Part shown: positions 44,794 to 53,556 of the stretch, in pieces
Layout: every line of letters begins with the position of its first letter
How positions within the stretch are numbered: the stretch's first letter is position 1
IMG/VR virus record: IMGVR_UViG_3300030329_003548
Coordinates: 23,297 to 87,296 of that record
Length of the DNA: 64,000 nt
From: a virus
Strand: one strand, 5' to 3'
The notes under the pieces: model-generated
Database searches by the model: none
The model's input: only the letters and a program-made list of their open reading frames with translations
What the model was told of the DNA's origin: nothing
Program-made: the position numbers and the translations under genes

Positions 44794-45601
44794 TAGTATT
44801 GATAATACAGGGCAGATAAAGCTCAGAGGTGCTGATGACACTGACAGCATTGGATATTTTGCTGGTAACGGTGGTGGCACCAATATGAGTCTGTCTGCCA
44901 GATCAGTTGCAGATCACCAGAATCACTGTATGCCTAATAATGATGGAAGTGCACCTTATAAAATGAGTGAGTATCGTAGTGCTCATAAATTGTACGGTCT
45001 CGCTGCTACTGTTGTGCAAAATTATTGCCGACCGGAGGCGGAAGGAAATCGCGGTGGGTTTAAATATGGTATAGTAGATCTAACTCTCACAACTTACGCT
45101 CAAAGTGATGCAAACGCTACACCGTATTATTATGCTAGATCTGTATATCATGGGAATAGCCAGCAGTCTAATGGTTGGATTAGCAGCGGATCTAATACAA
45201 CATACCAATTTTCTGACCTACATAACAACACTGGTGATAGGACTTGGTATTTTTACATGAAAGATAATAACGGTTGCGGTGCGGGTGATAGCTCTTCGGG
45301 CAGTGGTCCAGGTTACGGCACCTTAGCAGCTGCGGAGATCGTAGACGCTAGTGTAACGGTACCTGATCATTATTTAACTTCCGATAACCGTTTAAAGACA
45401 GATATTAAGTATATAGGTAAATCTGGGAAGGGGTATAATATATATTCATTTGCATATAGAACAAATCCAAACAGAAAATTTTCCGGTGTAATGGGTAAAG
45501 AGATACAAGAGGTATTGCCAGAGGCTGTGTTGATAGATGACAATGGTTACATAAAAGTCAATTACAGTATGCTTGACGTTGAACTGACTGAGATATCATG
45601 A
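44786..45601 (+). CDS. Short fibre with degenerate S74 domain
   Basis: The product has 271 residues. A GGAGG Shine-Dalgarno sequence, 6 nt upstream inside the previous gene, fixes the start. The body (YARSVYHGNSQQSNGWISSGS region) looks like a beta-rich fibre tip. The end (SDNRLKTDIKYIGKSGKGYNIYSFAYR, MGKEIQEVLPEAV) is a short S74-like domain without the coiled coil. SDNRLK replaces SDERLK, so autocleavage may be altered. It overlaps the upstream fibre by 8 nt and the next gene by 4 nt. Confidence 0.8.
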   Translation: MGNSIDNTGQIKLRGADDTDSIGYFAGNGGGTNMSLSARSVADHQNHCMPNNDGSAPYKMSEYRSAHKLYGLAATVVQNYCRPEAEGNRGGFKYGIVDLTLTTYAQSDANATPYYYARSVYHGNSQQSNGWISSGSNTTYQFSDLHNNTGDRTWYFYMKDNNGCGAGDSSSGSGPGYGTLAAAEIVDASVTVPDHYLTSDNRLKTDIKYIGKSGKGYNIYSFAYRTNPNRKFSGVMGKEIQEVLPEAVLIDDNGYIKVNYSMLDVELTEIS

Positions 45602-46380
45602 CTATAAGAGAAGCAATAGAAAACGCCTTACCGTGGGTATATGTAAAGGTTACATATAGCACTGATATAGATAAAGAAGAACGCACTGTGGTGCACTGCA
45701 CACTTAATAGACTCCTTGTAGCTGAAAATTTGCTGACAGATGGTAAACTGTTCGATGACGGTAGTAAGAAGTACAAACTAACAGGTGATAAAATCTGGGT
45801 TTGGGATATTAGAAATAAAGACTATATTGTTCTCGATTGTGCTGAGGATAAAATAGATGAATTTGAATTTATGTTCCTACCCTCTGAAGTGGGACCTAAT
45901 TACTTCACGAATCCGCAAACTGATACAGAGAGTAAAGAGGTGTTTGAGTATTTAAAAGATGTGTGTGACTATATACCTCAGTGTTGTAATCACTTCTCTA
46001 CACTAAAGCCTAATTTGACAAATGTAGAAAAAATAGAACACTTCCTAGAATCTCATAACAGAAAAACGTATGAGATTATGGATCTTAAATGGTCTGAAGT
46101 ATACGAACCAACAGATGAGGTTATGAAGCGAGCTCGAAGTAATTGGAAAAATGCAATTATATCAGCTAAAGATGATGCTATAAAATATCTCGATAATGAG
46201 ATTGATGCTATCGTGGAAGCGGATGGACCAGTAGAGGAGATTGAAGCTGTACAGGATATTAAAAAACTGTTAAACGCATTACCTAGCGAATTAGACTTAA
46301 ATATACATACGACACCTCAAGAATTAGGTAAGTTCTGGCCACCGTTATTATTACCACCTCCTGACTTCGTTATTAAGTAA
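45598..46380 (+). CDS. Uncharacterised protein after the fibre genes, possible fibre chaperone
   Basis: The product has 260 residues and overlaps the fibre stop by 4 nt (ATGA). The C-terminal half holds a helical, acidic segment (DDAIKYLDNEIDAIVEADGPVEEIEAVQDIKKLLNALP region) of a kind seen in phage tail-fibre-linked proteins. The end is Pro-rich (WPPLLLPPPDF). No catalytic motif is visible. A fibre assembly chaperone is a guess based on its coupling to the fibre gene. Confidence 0.55.
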   Translation: MTIREAIENALPWVYVKVTYSTDIDKEERTVVHCTLNRLLVAENLLTDGKLFDDGSKKYKLTGDKIWVWDIRNKDYIVLDCAEDKIDEFEFMFLPSEVGPNYFTNPQTDTESKEVFEYLKDVCDYIPQCCNHFSTLKPNLTNVEKIEHFLESHNRKTYEIMDLKWSEVYEPTDEVMKRARSNWKNAIISAKDDAIKYLDNEIDAIVEADGPVEEIEAVQDIKKLLNALPSELDLNIHTTPQELGKFWPPLLLPPPDFVIK

Positions 46381-46384
46381 TTAT

Positions 46385-47077
46385 ATGAACGTATATGTAG
46401 GATGGGATAGCAGAGAACCTATAGCCTACGACGTTTGTAAGTACTCTATTAAAAAACATTGTAGCTTGGCTAAAGTTAAACCGTTAAAGTTAACTGATTT
46501 ACGCTATAATTTAATGTATAGTAGACCTGATGACCCTCTATCATCAACTGAATTTACGTTCAGTAGATTTCTAGTACCATATCTTAATGACTATAAAGGA
46601 TGGGCGGTATTCTGTGATTCTGACTTTTTGTGGCTCCGTGATATCTATAATTTATTTGAGTTAGTAGATGACAGGTATGCTGTGATGGTTGTTAAGCATG
46701 ATTATAAGCCAAAACAGGTAACAAAAATGGACGGAAAGGTGCAACACCAATATCCTAGAAAAAATTGGTCATCCATGGTATTGTGGAATTGTGAACACTC
46801 TTCAAACGAGAAAGTTACACGAAAATTAGTAAATACTGAAACAGGCCAATATCTTCACAGATTTATGTGGTTAGAGGATCATGAAATAGGTGAGGTGCAC
46901 CATACATGGAATTGGTTAACAGACTGGTACCAGGAGCCAAAAGACGGCCACCCTAGAGCACTGCATTATACCGCTGGAGGTCCGTGGCTTGATAATTACA
47001 GAAACACAGCTTATGCAGACATCTGGAATAGATATCATCAAGAGTACATTGATGCGTGTGACCATAAATCCGATTGA
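46385..47077 (+). CDS. DxD glycosyltransferase (GT8-like)
   Basis: The product has 230 residues. It starts MNVYVGWDSREPIAYDV, typical of GT-A enzymes that place the nucleotide near the N-terminus. FCDSDFLWLRDI contains the metal-binding DSD at 78-80. The C-terminal RALHYTAGGPWLDNY resembles the HxxGxxKPW-type end of GT8-like enzymes. It probably transfers a hexose from a nucleotide sugar; substrate unknown. First gene of a run in which nearly every neighbour overlaps, it overlaps the radical SAM gene by 26 nt. Confidence 0.75.
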   Translation: MNVYVGWDSREPIAYDVCKYSIKKHCSLAKVKPLKLTDLRYNLMYSRPDDPLSSTEFTFSRFLVPYLNDYKGWAVFCDSDFLWLRDIYNLFELVDDRYAVMVVKHDYKPKQVTKMDGKVQHQYPRKNWSSMVLWNCEHSSNEKVTRKLVNTETGQYLHRFMWLEDHEIGEVHHTWNWLTDWYQEPKDGHPRALHYTAGGPWLDNYRNTAYADIWNRYHQEYIDACDHKSD

Positions 47078-47840
47078 GCTATGTAACCGAAAATGTGTAT
47101 TTTGCCCTCGATCGGACCCGTCAGTGTACCCGAATCGAAATCTTCGCATGTCAATCTCAACCGCCACCAAAATCGGTGAAGATTTGAGAGATATACAATA
47201 TACTGGTGAAGTGTTTATTACAGGGTTTGGAGAACCACTACTACACTCGCAGTTACATAAATTATGCAAGGCTATAACAAACAATAACTGTTCATTTAAA
47301 TGTGTCACTGTCGTAACTAACGGAGATATGCTAACACGAGACACTGTTAAAGATCTTCGAGATAACGGTGTAACAAATATTATTGTCTCTATGTATGATG
47401 GACCTGACCAGATTGACGCTCTCAAAGAAGTAATTGATGATATATTACCATACACCTTGCGTGAGAGGTATCACAGCTCTAATCAAGACTATGGTATAGA
47501 GAATATGAATAATAGAAGCGGGTATGTTAAAACGAGGCAGATAAAAGAACAATATAATGATGTGTGCTATTTACCATTCAATAAGTGCCAGGTTGATTGG
47601 AACGGTGACATATTGCTATGTGATCAAGATTGGGGACGCAACGGGGTCATAGGAAATATTCATGATTCATGTATAAGTGATATTTGGATTTCAGATGAAA
47701 TGAAACGATATAGAACAAATTTAATTGCTTCTGATAGATCACTATCACCTTGTAACAAATGCGACGTCAACGGAAAGGTGTATGGAAAGGAGCAATTTGA
47801 TATTTTAAGACGGTGCTATGAAAGCGATAGTAGTAGGTAA
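47052..47840 (+). CDS. Radical SAM/SPASM-type enzyme 1
   Basis: The product has 262 residues. The start at 47052 (MRVTINPIELCNRKCVFCPR) puts the cluster motif CxxxCxxC at C11, C15 and C18; an earlier in-frame ATG at 46989 lies deep inside the previous gene. GFGEPL is the typical GxxEP-like SAM-binding segment. The C-terminal part (CYLPFNKCQVDWNGDILLCDQDWG, then SPCNKCDVNG) is a SPASM/twitch-type domain that may hold a second FeS cluster. It is a paralogue of the 53557 gene. Possible chemistry includes sugar epimerisation, dehydration or methylation; the substrate is unknown. Confidence 0.85.
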   Translation: MRVTINPIELCNRKCVFCPRSDPSVYPNRNLRMSISTATKIGEDLRDIQYTGEVFITGFGEPLLHSQLHKLCKAITNNNCSFKCVTVVTNGDMLTRDTVKDLRDNGVTNIIVSMYDGPDQIDALKEVIDDILPYTLRERYHSSNQDYGIENMNNRSGYVKTRQIKEQYNDVCYLPFNKCQVDWNGDILLCDQDWGRNGVIGNIHDSCISDIWISDEMKRYRTNLIASDRSLSPCNKCDVNGKVYGKEQFDILRRCYESDSSR

Positions 47841-48393
47841 TTCATCTAGTGTATTGGATGCAAAAAATGGGAATCTGATTGACTCTTTTGATAAAGTCAT
47901 CAGGTTAGGTAAATTCGTTATCTCTGGATATGAAGATTATGTAGGCACTCGTACAGATATATGTATAACGAGATGGGGTAAATATATCAACATTGACCCC
48001 GTAGAGAGAGACACTATAGGTGACGTATGGTTTCCACATCCAGAACCACCAAATAAATTTAGCGATAGGTATGGTTCAGCCGCTGAGCATGCATGTAATT
48101 TACAAGAATATAATATTACTAATGAGAAGTACATAGACATACAAGATATGTGTACGGAATTAAAGACTCCCGATATTACGCTAGGAACAGCAGGTGTAAT
48201 GATGGCAGGCGAATATTTACCGACATATAAATTGTATATTACAGGTTATTCTTTAGACATGAGTGATACTAGATTCAGCGGTAAGTACTGGGACACTGAT
48301 ATCAAGCAGTGGAATGATAATCACAATATATTAACTGAGACTATGCACATTAGGCGGTTAATAAATAATAATGATGTTTGTGAGCTTAAGTGA
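47818..48393 (+). CDS. GT29-like glycosyltransferase, paralogue 1
   Basis: The product has 191 residues. The N-terminal block IVVGNSSSVLDAKNGNLIDSFDKVIRL, then GYEDYVGTRTD (3-48), matches sialyl motif L of GT29: VGNSG...G..ID.HD.V.R.N...GYE.DVG..T. A motif S-like block lies at 122-146 (LGTAGVMMAGEY, then KLYITGYS). WFPHPEPP (71-78) is shared with paralogue 3. GT29 enzymes use CMP-activated sugars, so a nonulosonate or Kdo-type donor is possible; no CMP-sugar synthetase is in the window. It overlaps the previous gene by 23 nt. Confidence 0.7.
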   Translation: MKAIVVGNSSSVLDAKNGNLIDSFDKVIRLGKFVISGYEDYVGTRTDICITRWGKYINIDPVERDTIGDVWFPHPEPPNKFSDRYGSAAEHACNLQEYNITNEKYIDIQDMCTELKTPDITLGTAGVMMAGEYLPTYKLYITGYSLDMSDTRFSGKYWDTDIKQWNDNHNILTETMHIRRLINNNDVCELK

Positions 48394-48835
48394 TGTGAAA
48401 ATAGACTCAGCCGCTATATACTATTTAGTTGTAGAGCAATTTTACGGTAAGCATGATTTAGGATATGACATATATGCCAAACATAAAAGTAAAAAATGCT
48501 TATATAGATATTTGCGCTTAATTAGAAGCTTTGACAAACACGGATGGATTGATAATTATCAAATAACTAACGAGGATGTACTATGGTGGTTCTACAGTAA
48601 CCCAGGTCGAAAAACATTTGATAGTAACAGGTATCATAATTCAGTCTTTTTAACTCCTAATTATGATATTTTAAACGGTAAACACAGAGTAGCTATTGCG
48701 ATATGGCACCAAATTTCTAAAATACCGTGCATTATTGATGATAGATACATAGAACTTCGTAGTTTAGAAAATAAATTTACATCTACAGAAAATAAGGTAA
48801 TTAATGATGCCACACAGCGTATGCATAATAGGTAA
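48371..48835 (+). CDS. ParB/Srx-fold-like small protein
   Basis: The product has 154 residues from the first ATG; a GTG at 48395, just past the previous stop, is an alternative start. DILNGKHRVAIAIWHQISKIPCIIDD near 105-130 matches the (V/I)xDGxHRxxAxxxxGxxxIPxxI pattern of ParB-like and sulfiredoxin folds, which bind nucleotides. Such proteins recur in polysaccharide loci with unclear roles. It is a small helper gene inside the glycan cluster, overlapping its neighbours by 23 and 32 nt. Confidence 0.6.
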   Translation: MMFVSLSDVKIDSAAIYYLVVEQFYGKHDLGYDIYAKHKSKKCLYRYLRLIRSFDKHGWIDNYQITNEDVLWWFYSNPGRKTFDSNRYHNSVFLTPNYDILNGKHRVAIAIWHQISKIPCIIDDRYIELRSLENKFTSTENKVINDATQRMHNR

Positions 48836-49433
48836 TGGTCCAAGTGCCGCTAAGGAGAGCAACGGGCAGTTTATTGATAGGTGTGATGTTGTAATCCGAA
48901 TGGGTAATTATGTTATTGACGGTTACGAAGACTGTGTCGGGTCAAAAACTGATGTATACGTATCTAGATGGAAAAAACTAGAACGCAATTTTGATAGAGT
49001 AAGAAAAATTGATATTTGGTTGGCATATCCCTCTCCACCTCATGATTGGTGTTCACATTACCCCGGTGTAGCGTCTACACATAGAAATTCTAGAGCAGTA
49101 AAAGATTTAAATGTGACTTATATACCCGAAGATGTGCAGTTAGCATATAAGGACATATACTACCCATATAATGGGTTACTCGCAACCTCATCTGATCGGA
49201 GATGTAATTTTAATATTCCTGACACTGGCACTGTTGCCATTGATATGGCATGTTATATCTTTACCAACTCAAAGATATATGTTACTGGGTTTGATGGATA
49301 TTTTCTAGATACAGGGTATTATTTTAATAGACAACGACAACTGTATAAAGATTATGTAAATGTGTCTCCAATATTACAGCAGTATACTCAGTTCAAGAAA
49401 TTAGTATCAACAAAAAGGATAAATGTATTATGA
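48804..49433 (+). CDS. GT29-like glycosyltransferase, paralogue 2
   Basis: The product has 209 residues, starting at either of two adjacent ATGs (48804 or 48807). Motif L-like block: VCIIGNGPSAAKESNGQFIDRCDVVIRMG, then GYEDCVGSKTD. Motif S-like block: DTGTVAIDMACYIF, then KIYVTGFDGYF. The middle (WLAYPSPPHDW) parallels WFPHPxPP in paralogues 1 and 3. The acceptor-binding centre differs from the other copies, suggesting a different linkage or acceptor. It overlaps the next gene by 4 nt (ATGA). Confidence 0.7.
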   Translation: MMPHSVCIIGNGPSAAKESNGQFIDRCDVVIRMGNYVIDGYEDCVGSKTDVYVSRWKKLERNFDRVRKIDIWLAYPSPPHDWCSHYPGVASTHRNSRAVKDLNVTYIPEDVQLAYKDIYYPYNGLLATSSDRRCNFNIPDTGTVAIDMACYIFTNSKIYVTGFDGYFLDTGYYFNRQRQLYKDYVNVSPILQQYTQFKKLVSTKRINVL

Positions 49434-50167
49434 ATGGGTTATTAGATAATGTCAATAAAAGCCATGTGAGCACGTACCCGTTTACTCATATTAGTAAGGA
49501 TCACGTTCTACCGCAAAAGTTATACGATGACCTCAATAAAACGTTTCCTGAGCAGTTAATTATAGATAAAGGCTCACATCCTGAGCCTGGAAAATACAGT
49601 CTAAGCTTTGCTAAAATCGACGTAAATGACGTAACAGACATATGGTATAATTTTTTAGAATATCATACTACTCAATATTTTGTTGATAGGTGTTTATGTT
49701 TATTTGGAGACCATATAATAAAGAAAGGGTTAGGTGTGTATAGTGATCTCCGAAAAGGTAATTTTGGTATAAGATATAGTGATAAGCCAAAGTCCATAAA
49801 CATAGATGCTATGTTTATTTTAGAAGACCCTCATAAACACACACAGCACCATTCTAGGTCACCTCATTATGATAAGTGTAAGAAAATATGCGGTATACTC
49901 TTTTATATGAAGAGAGTTGATGACCAAAGCAATGGACGAGATTTTTTAATGTATGAAACGTCTCAAGATACGCAGTATGACGGTGTGTACGTGAAAAATA
50001 AGGACAGCTTAAAAATAGGTAAAACGGTAGAGTATGGTAGCAATAATTTTGTATGTTTTCCTATGAGTCCAGAAACCGCCGTTCATTGTGCTGGCTCATT
50101 CGAGTGCGACCACCCGTCACCTAAAAATAGAAGAAGGTATGTAGAGGTACTTATTGAGATAAAATGA
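49430..50167 (+). CDS. 2OG-Fe(II) oxygenase-like protein
   Basis: The product has 245 residues. HYD at 146-148 is the HxD of the iron site, H219 in AVHCAGS is the distal His, and the Arg cluster at 234-236 could bind 2-oxoglutarate. This spacing fits phage 2OG-Fe(II) oxygenases related to prolyl hydroxylases. It could hydroxylate a sugar, a lipid or a protein side chain. It sits between two GT29-like genes, overlapping each by 4 nt, so a role in the same pathway is likely but unproven. Confidence 0.7.
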   Translation: MNGLLDNVNKSHVSTYPFTHISKDHVLPQKLYDDLNKTFPEQLIIDKGSHPEPGKYSLSFAKIDVNDVTDIWYNFLEYHTTQYFVDRCLCLFGDHIIKKGLGVYSDLRKGNFGIRYSDKPKSINIDAMFILEDPHKHTQHHSRSPHYDKCKKICGILFYMKRVDDQSNGRDFLMYETSQDTQYDGVYVKNKDSLKIGKTVEYGSNNFVCFPMSPETAVHCAGSFECDHPSPKNRRRYVEVLIEIK

Positions 50168-50742
50168 AAACTGTAGTTATAGGTAACGGTCAATGTGCAT
50201 TAAATAATCGGAATGGTGAATTTATTGATAAATGTGACAGGGTCGTACGAGTTAATACTTTCACAGTTGACGGGTATCAGAGTTACGTAGGTTCTAAGTT
50301 GGATGTATATTGCGCTAAATGGCATAAGATAGTTTATCGAATTCATGACCATAATGAGTTTTGGTTTCCTCATCCAAAACCACCTACAATGTGGCACGCT
50401 CTAGGTGGGAAGAAGGAAATAACGGAGCGCGACCATGTAGAGAATATAAAAGCATTTAACTTATACAAACCGGATATCAGATTTCTATCTAATAAGAGTA
50501 GGCGGTTATTAGATAAAAATTTTAAAAATGGAGAACCATCAGTAGGTATTATAGCCATCCAAATGGCTATGGACAATTTTGACGTTCCTATATATACCAC
50601 AGGATTTGATTTTATGACGTCTGGCTGGTATTGGGACCCGTCACATGATTGTACTGCTGATTTTAGAAATTGCATTCTCGAAGAGATGAGCTATTATAAG
50701 AAGCTAGAAGCTAAAGGCCACATCATAGACATTTCTAAGTAA
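50164..50742 (+). CDS. GT29-like glycosyltransferase, paralogue 3
   Basis: The product has 192 residues. Motif L-like: VVIGNGQCALNNRNGEFIDKCDRVVRVN, then GYQSYVGSKLD. Motif S-like: EPSVGIIAIQMAMDNF, then PIYTTGFDF. It carries FWFPHPKPPTMW near 71 and ends SGWYWDPSHD...DIS, close to the end of paralogue 4. The VRVN segment is the closest of the four to the canonical sialyltransferase VxRxN. It overlaps the aminotransferase start by one base. Confidence 0.7.
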   Translation: MKTVVIGNGQCALNNRNGEFIDKCDRVVRVNTFTVDGYQSYVGSKLDVYCAKWHKIVYRIHDHNEFWFPHPKPPTMWHALGGKKEITERDHVENIKAFNLYKPDIRFLSNKSRRLLDKNFKNGEPSVGIIAIQMAMDNFDVPIYTTGFDFMTSGWYWDPSHDCTADFRNCILEEMSYYKKLEAKGHIIDISK

Positions 50743-51695
50743 TGAAAAGAACATCATGGAGAGATAAAAAATTTGTACGTAAGTTTCTTGGCCTGGATCG
50801 CAACGAAAACTTTGATTTTGTATTACGTGATAGATACAGAGAATTTTACAAATGCTTAACACCTGAAGATATTGTACTGTACCCTGACTTACCTAAAGCT
50901 TATAAAGCGCTAAGTGCCACTATAAACATTGAACCAAATAAATTGCTTTTGTGTAACGGTTCAGAGCAAGGTCTTAAAATACTATTGGAATATTTTAAGC
51001 TGCAAAACTGCAAGTCATTAAAATACTGGAACCCGACATTTCAAATGACCGGAGTATATGGTGAGATATATTCTTACGACTGTAATGTTACTCAGTACAC
51101 ATATCACAATAATAAGTTTACAACAGCTACTAACGCTACAGGATATGATGTTGTTTATATCGTCAATCCAAATAACCCTACAGGTACAAGAATCACTAAT
51201 AGTATTGTAGAGAAGTTATGTCAACATAATAAAAATGTTATCGTTGATGAAGCGTATTATGAATTTAATAATTATTACACATCTGAGCACCTGGTAGATA
51301 AGTATGACAACTTATACATACTACGAACATTAAGTAAAGCAGCTGGAGGCGCAGGTATGCGTATAGGTTACATTGTTACACAACCTAGTAATATAGACTG
51401 TGTTAGCTTAACCAAGCCGGCATATGAGATATCTGGTGTAGGTGTTAAATTTATTCAATACATATACGATAATCCTGATATGATAGAAGAGTCAGTGAGT
51501 CGACTAAAAAAAGCGAAGCGTCAAATTGAGAGTAAATATAAGTGTATACCGTGCATAGGTAACTATGTGCTTATGACATACACTGCTAAGCTTTGGAATG
51601 AGCTTTCGAAAATTGCTGACGTTAAGCTGATTGAAGTCAGTGAAAGAAAGTTTATTCGAATGACTGTGACTAATCATAAGGATATTATCGAATGA
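50742..51695 (+). CDS. PLP-dependent aminotransferase, HisC-like fold type I
   Basis: The product has 317 residues, somewhat short (HisC about 355). LDRNENFD is the HisC-type opening. VNPNNPTGT (141-149), DEAYYEF with D169, and TLSKAAGGAGMRIGY with the PLP Lys at 199 are all present. It transfers an amino group to, or possibly decarboxylates, a small substrate. In this cluster it may make an amino-sugar precursor or an amino alcohol such as ethanolamine- or aminopropanol-type decorations. It overlaps both GT29-like neighbours by 1-4 nt. Confidence 0.85.
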   Translation: MKRTSWRDKKFVRKFLGLDRNENFDFVLRDRYREFYKCLTPEDIVLYPDLPKAYKALSATINIEPNKLLLCNGSEQGLKILLEYFKLQNCKSLKYWNPTFQMTGVYGEIYSYDCNVTQYTYHNNKFTTATNATGYDVVYIVNPNNPTGTRITNSIVEKLCQHNKNVIVDEAYYEFNNYYTSEHLVDKYDNLYILRTLSKAAGGAGMRIGYIVTQPSNIDCVSLTKPAYEISGVGVKFIQYIYDNPDMIEESVSRLKKAKRQIESKYKCIPCIGNYVLMTYTAKLWNELSKIADVKLIEVSERKFIRMTVTNHKDIIE

Positions 51696-52405
51696 AAGTA
51701 GCTATCATTGGTAACGGGGGATCTATTCTTAATAACAAGAATGGAAAATTTATTGATAGTTGTGATAAAGTCATTCGAATGAAGCAGTACGTTACTGACG
51801 GTTATGAGGAGTATACTGGTACGAAGGTGGATATATATGCTAGTAAATGGTTTAGTTGGTTTGAGAACAAGCCACCATATCACCCTAACGACATGAGCCA
51901 CGTTAGTGATGTAGATGTATATTGGTTCATGTTCTGCGATCCGTACAAGAAGCATCACCCTAGAAATTCCTATTTAAAGAACTATCTTGAATACAGTCTT
52001 AAAAACGATACACCTCTTAAAGATGGTGATATTGAAACACACGAAAAATATCTAAACCACTTCGAACTACCTACAAGTAAAATTCGGTACTACCCATATA
52101 CATTAATTAATAAGCTTTCCTATAAGCTAAAATTGCCATCAAAAATAATTAAAGATAAAAAAGGTAAACCAGTATTGATAGAGCCATCAGTTGGTATAAG
52201 AGTGATCCAAGCAGCATTGTTGCGGTTCCGTGATGCAGAAATATATATAACCGGGTTTGACTGTTTTCTACAATCATCATGGTATTGGAACCCGGATCAT
52301 ATCATTAATAGTGATCATAATTATATGAACGAGAGAATATATTTGAATACCTTGATGCGACAAAATAAATTAATTGATATAAGTGATGATCGGATTTCTG
52401 TGTGA
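51692..52405 (+). CDS. GT29-like glycosyltransferase, paralogue 4
   Basis: The product has 237 residues, the longest copy. Motif L-like: VAIIGNGGSILNNKNGKFIDSCDKVIRMK, then GYEEYTGTKVD. Motif S-like: EPSVGIRVIQAALLRF, then EIYITGFDCF. It has an inserted Lys/Tyr-rich segment (residues about 95-155) absent from the other copies and lacks the WFPHPxPP block. The end SSWYWNPDH...DIS pairs it with paralogue 3. It overlaps the next gene by 20 nt. Confidence 0.7.
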   Translation: MKVAIIGNGGSILNNKNGKFIDSCDKVIRMKQYVTDGYEEYTGTKVDIYASKWFSWFENKPPYHPNDMSHVSDVDVYWFMFCDPYKKHHPRNSYLKNYLEYSLKNDTPLKDGDIETHEKYLNHFELPTSKIRYYPYTLINKLSYKLKLPSKIIKDKKGKPVLIEPSVGIRVIQAALLRFRDAEIYITGFDCFLQSSWYWNPDHIINSDHNYMNERIYLNTLMRQNKLIDISDDRISV

Positions 52406-53327
52406 CATAAACTTACCTAATTACAGGGATAATTTAGATGCCTATCAATACCTTCACGGTAAGCACAGCGCTACAGGTTACTACTATTGGATATTAAAAA
52501 ATCACGGATTAGATGTATACATGGTATCGCCTGATGATGATTTAACTAAATTTGATACAATTGTATATCACTACGATAACAGAGACATTATAGATTTTAA
52601 TGCATATAAGACTATACAGGTTGTTACTGATAGACCGTGTGTCGACAACACGACACTATATATTGCAGCTAATAGAGGTATTCTGCAACCTACAAAAGAT
52701 ATCGAAACTATAAAGAGGTATGGTATTGAGAATGCCTTGAATACGTGGGTGCAAGATAAGAGTAAATGGCACTTTATTCATTACCCACCTACATTTAACG
52801 TTAAGAAGTGTGAACCTTCTTTTCCTCCGAAGTGTTTTAAGTATGTCGGTCGGCAACATACCATGATACCAGAAATGCTAGAGCAACAGTTTATCGATAA
52901 ATGTCGCTCTTATAATATTGATTTAATATTTGATTTTGAAAACGACAATAATGTAGGTAATGAAGATGTCTATTTTTGTGTAAGGAGAACTAATTATCTA
53001 GGAAAAGTGACAGGACGAGAAGCTAATTCAGGTAAATACGGTCACCGCACAGCTAATAGGTTATATCAAGCCTGGTATATGAACACTCCAGGTATATTCA
53101 ATATATCACCTGAGATGGCAGGGTTGAGAGAAAGTGAATTAGATTTTTTAATTGCTAATGATGAGAATGAGTTTTTAGATCAAGCTATTAGATTGACAGA
53201 AGACAAAGAGTTATTTTATAGAATGGTTGAACATTATAAGACTAAAACAACTGATAATCCTTATTGTGATGTACAAATTGTCGTTGATCAATGGCAAGAA
53301 GCTTTTAGGAAGGTAGATAAATACTAA
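52386..53327 (+). CDS. GT-B-like glycosyltransferase-type protein
   Basis: The product has 313 residues. I prefer ATG 52386 (MIGFLCDINLPNYRDNLDAYQYLHG) over the GTG one codon upstream. The N-terminal half looks like a Rossmann half-domain that collects surface sugar donors. The C-terminal half (HRTANRLYQAWYMNTPGIFNISPEMAGLRESELDFLIANDENEFLDQAIRL) resembles the donor-binding half of GT4-like enzymes, where an E/N residue and a short helix hold the nucleotide. No clear EX7E motif is seen. It ends the overlapped glycan run; its final codons contain a late box. Confidence 0.55.
   Translation: MIGFLCDINLPNYRDNLDAYQYLHGKHSATGYYYWILKNHGLDVYMVSPDDDLTKFDTIVYHYDNRDIIDFNAYKTIQVVTDRPCVDNTTLYIAANRGILQPTKDIETIKRYGIENALNTWVQDKSKWHFIHYPPTFNVKKCEPSFPPKCFKYVGRQHTMIPEMLEQQFIDKCRSYNIDLIFDFENDNNVGNEDVYFCVRRTNYLGKVTGREANSGKYGHRTANRLYQAWYMNTPGIFNISPEMAGLRESELDFLIANDENEFLDQAIRLTEDKELFYRMVEHYKTKTTDNPYCDVQIVVDQWQEAFRKVDKY
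53316..53323 (+). promoter_or_regulatory. Late promoter box GATAAATA inside the GT-B-like gene
   Basis: The box lies in the final codons of the upstream gene and ends 5 nt before the ATG at 53329. Confidence 0.7.
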
Positions 53328-53328
53328 T

Positions 53329-53547
53329 ATGGCCACATTAGATCAGTTAGCATCAGCTACTACTATTGCATTAGATGTAGAGAACGATAGAGAAATTGAA
53401 AAAGACATTGGTAATATTGTTGATCATGTTGAGAAGTACAAAAAACGTATAGCTTTTATCCGTAAACATAATAGACGTAGCTGTGTTATGTGTGATATTC
53501 GGCAAGCTAGACGTGAGTTTGTTGAACAAGTAGGCCCTCTCCTTTAA
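53329..53547 (+). CDS. Small CxxC protein (72 aa)
   Basis: It starts 1 nt after the previous stop, right behind a late box. It is helical and basic (VEKYKKRIAFIRKHNRRSCVMCDIRQARREFVEQ), with one CxxC. No family is recognised. The CxxC could bind metal or act as a redox pair. It sits between the GT-B-like and second radical SAM genes, so it may be a partner of that enzyme. Confidence 0.6.
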   Translation: MATLDQLASATTIALDVENDREIEKDIGNIVDHVEKYKKRIAFIRKHNRRSCVMCDIRQARREFVEQVGPLL

Positions 53548-53550
53548 ATA
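53543..53550 (+). promoter_or_regulatory. Late promoter box TTTAAATA
   Basis: The box overlaps the stop codon of the CxxC gene and ends 6 nt before the GTG at 53557. The spacing supports that GTG as the start. Confidence 0.6.
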
Positions 53551-53556
53551 TATTCG

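Noticed and set aside
29031-45601. Diversity-generating retroelement for the fibre tips
   Set aside because: No reverse transcriptase gene and no template/variable repeat pair was found in the window; the repeats are shaft motifs.
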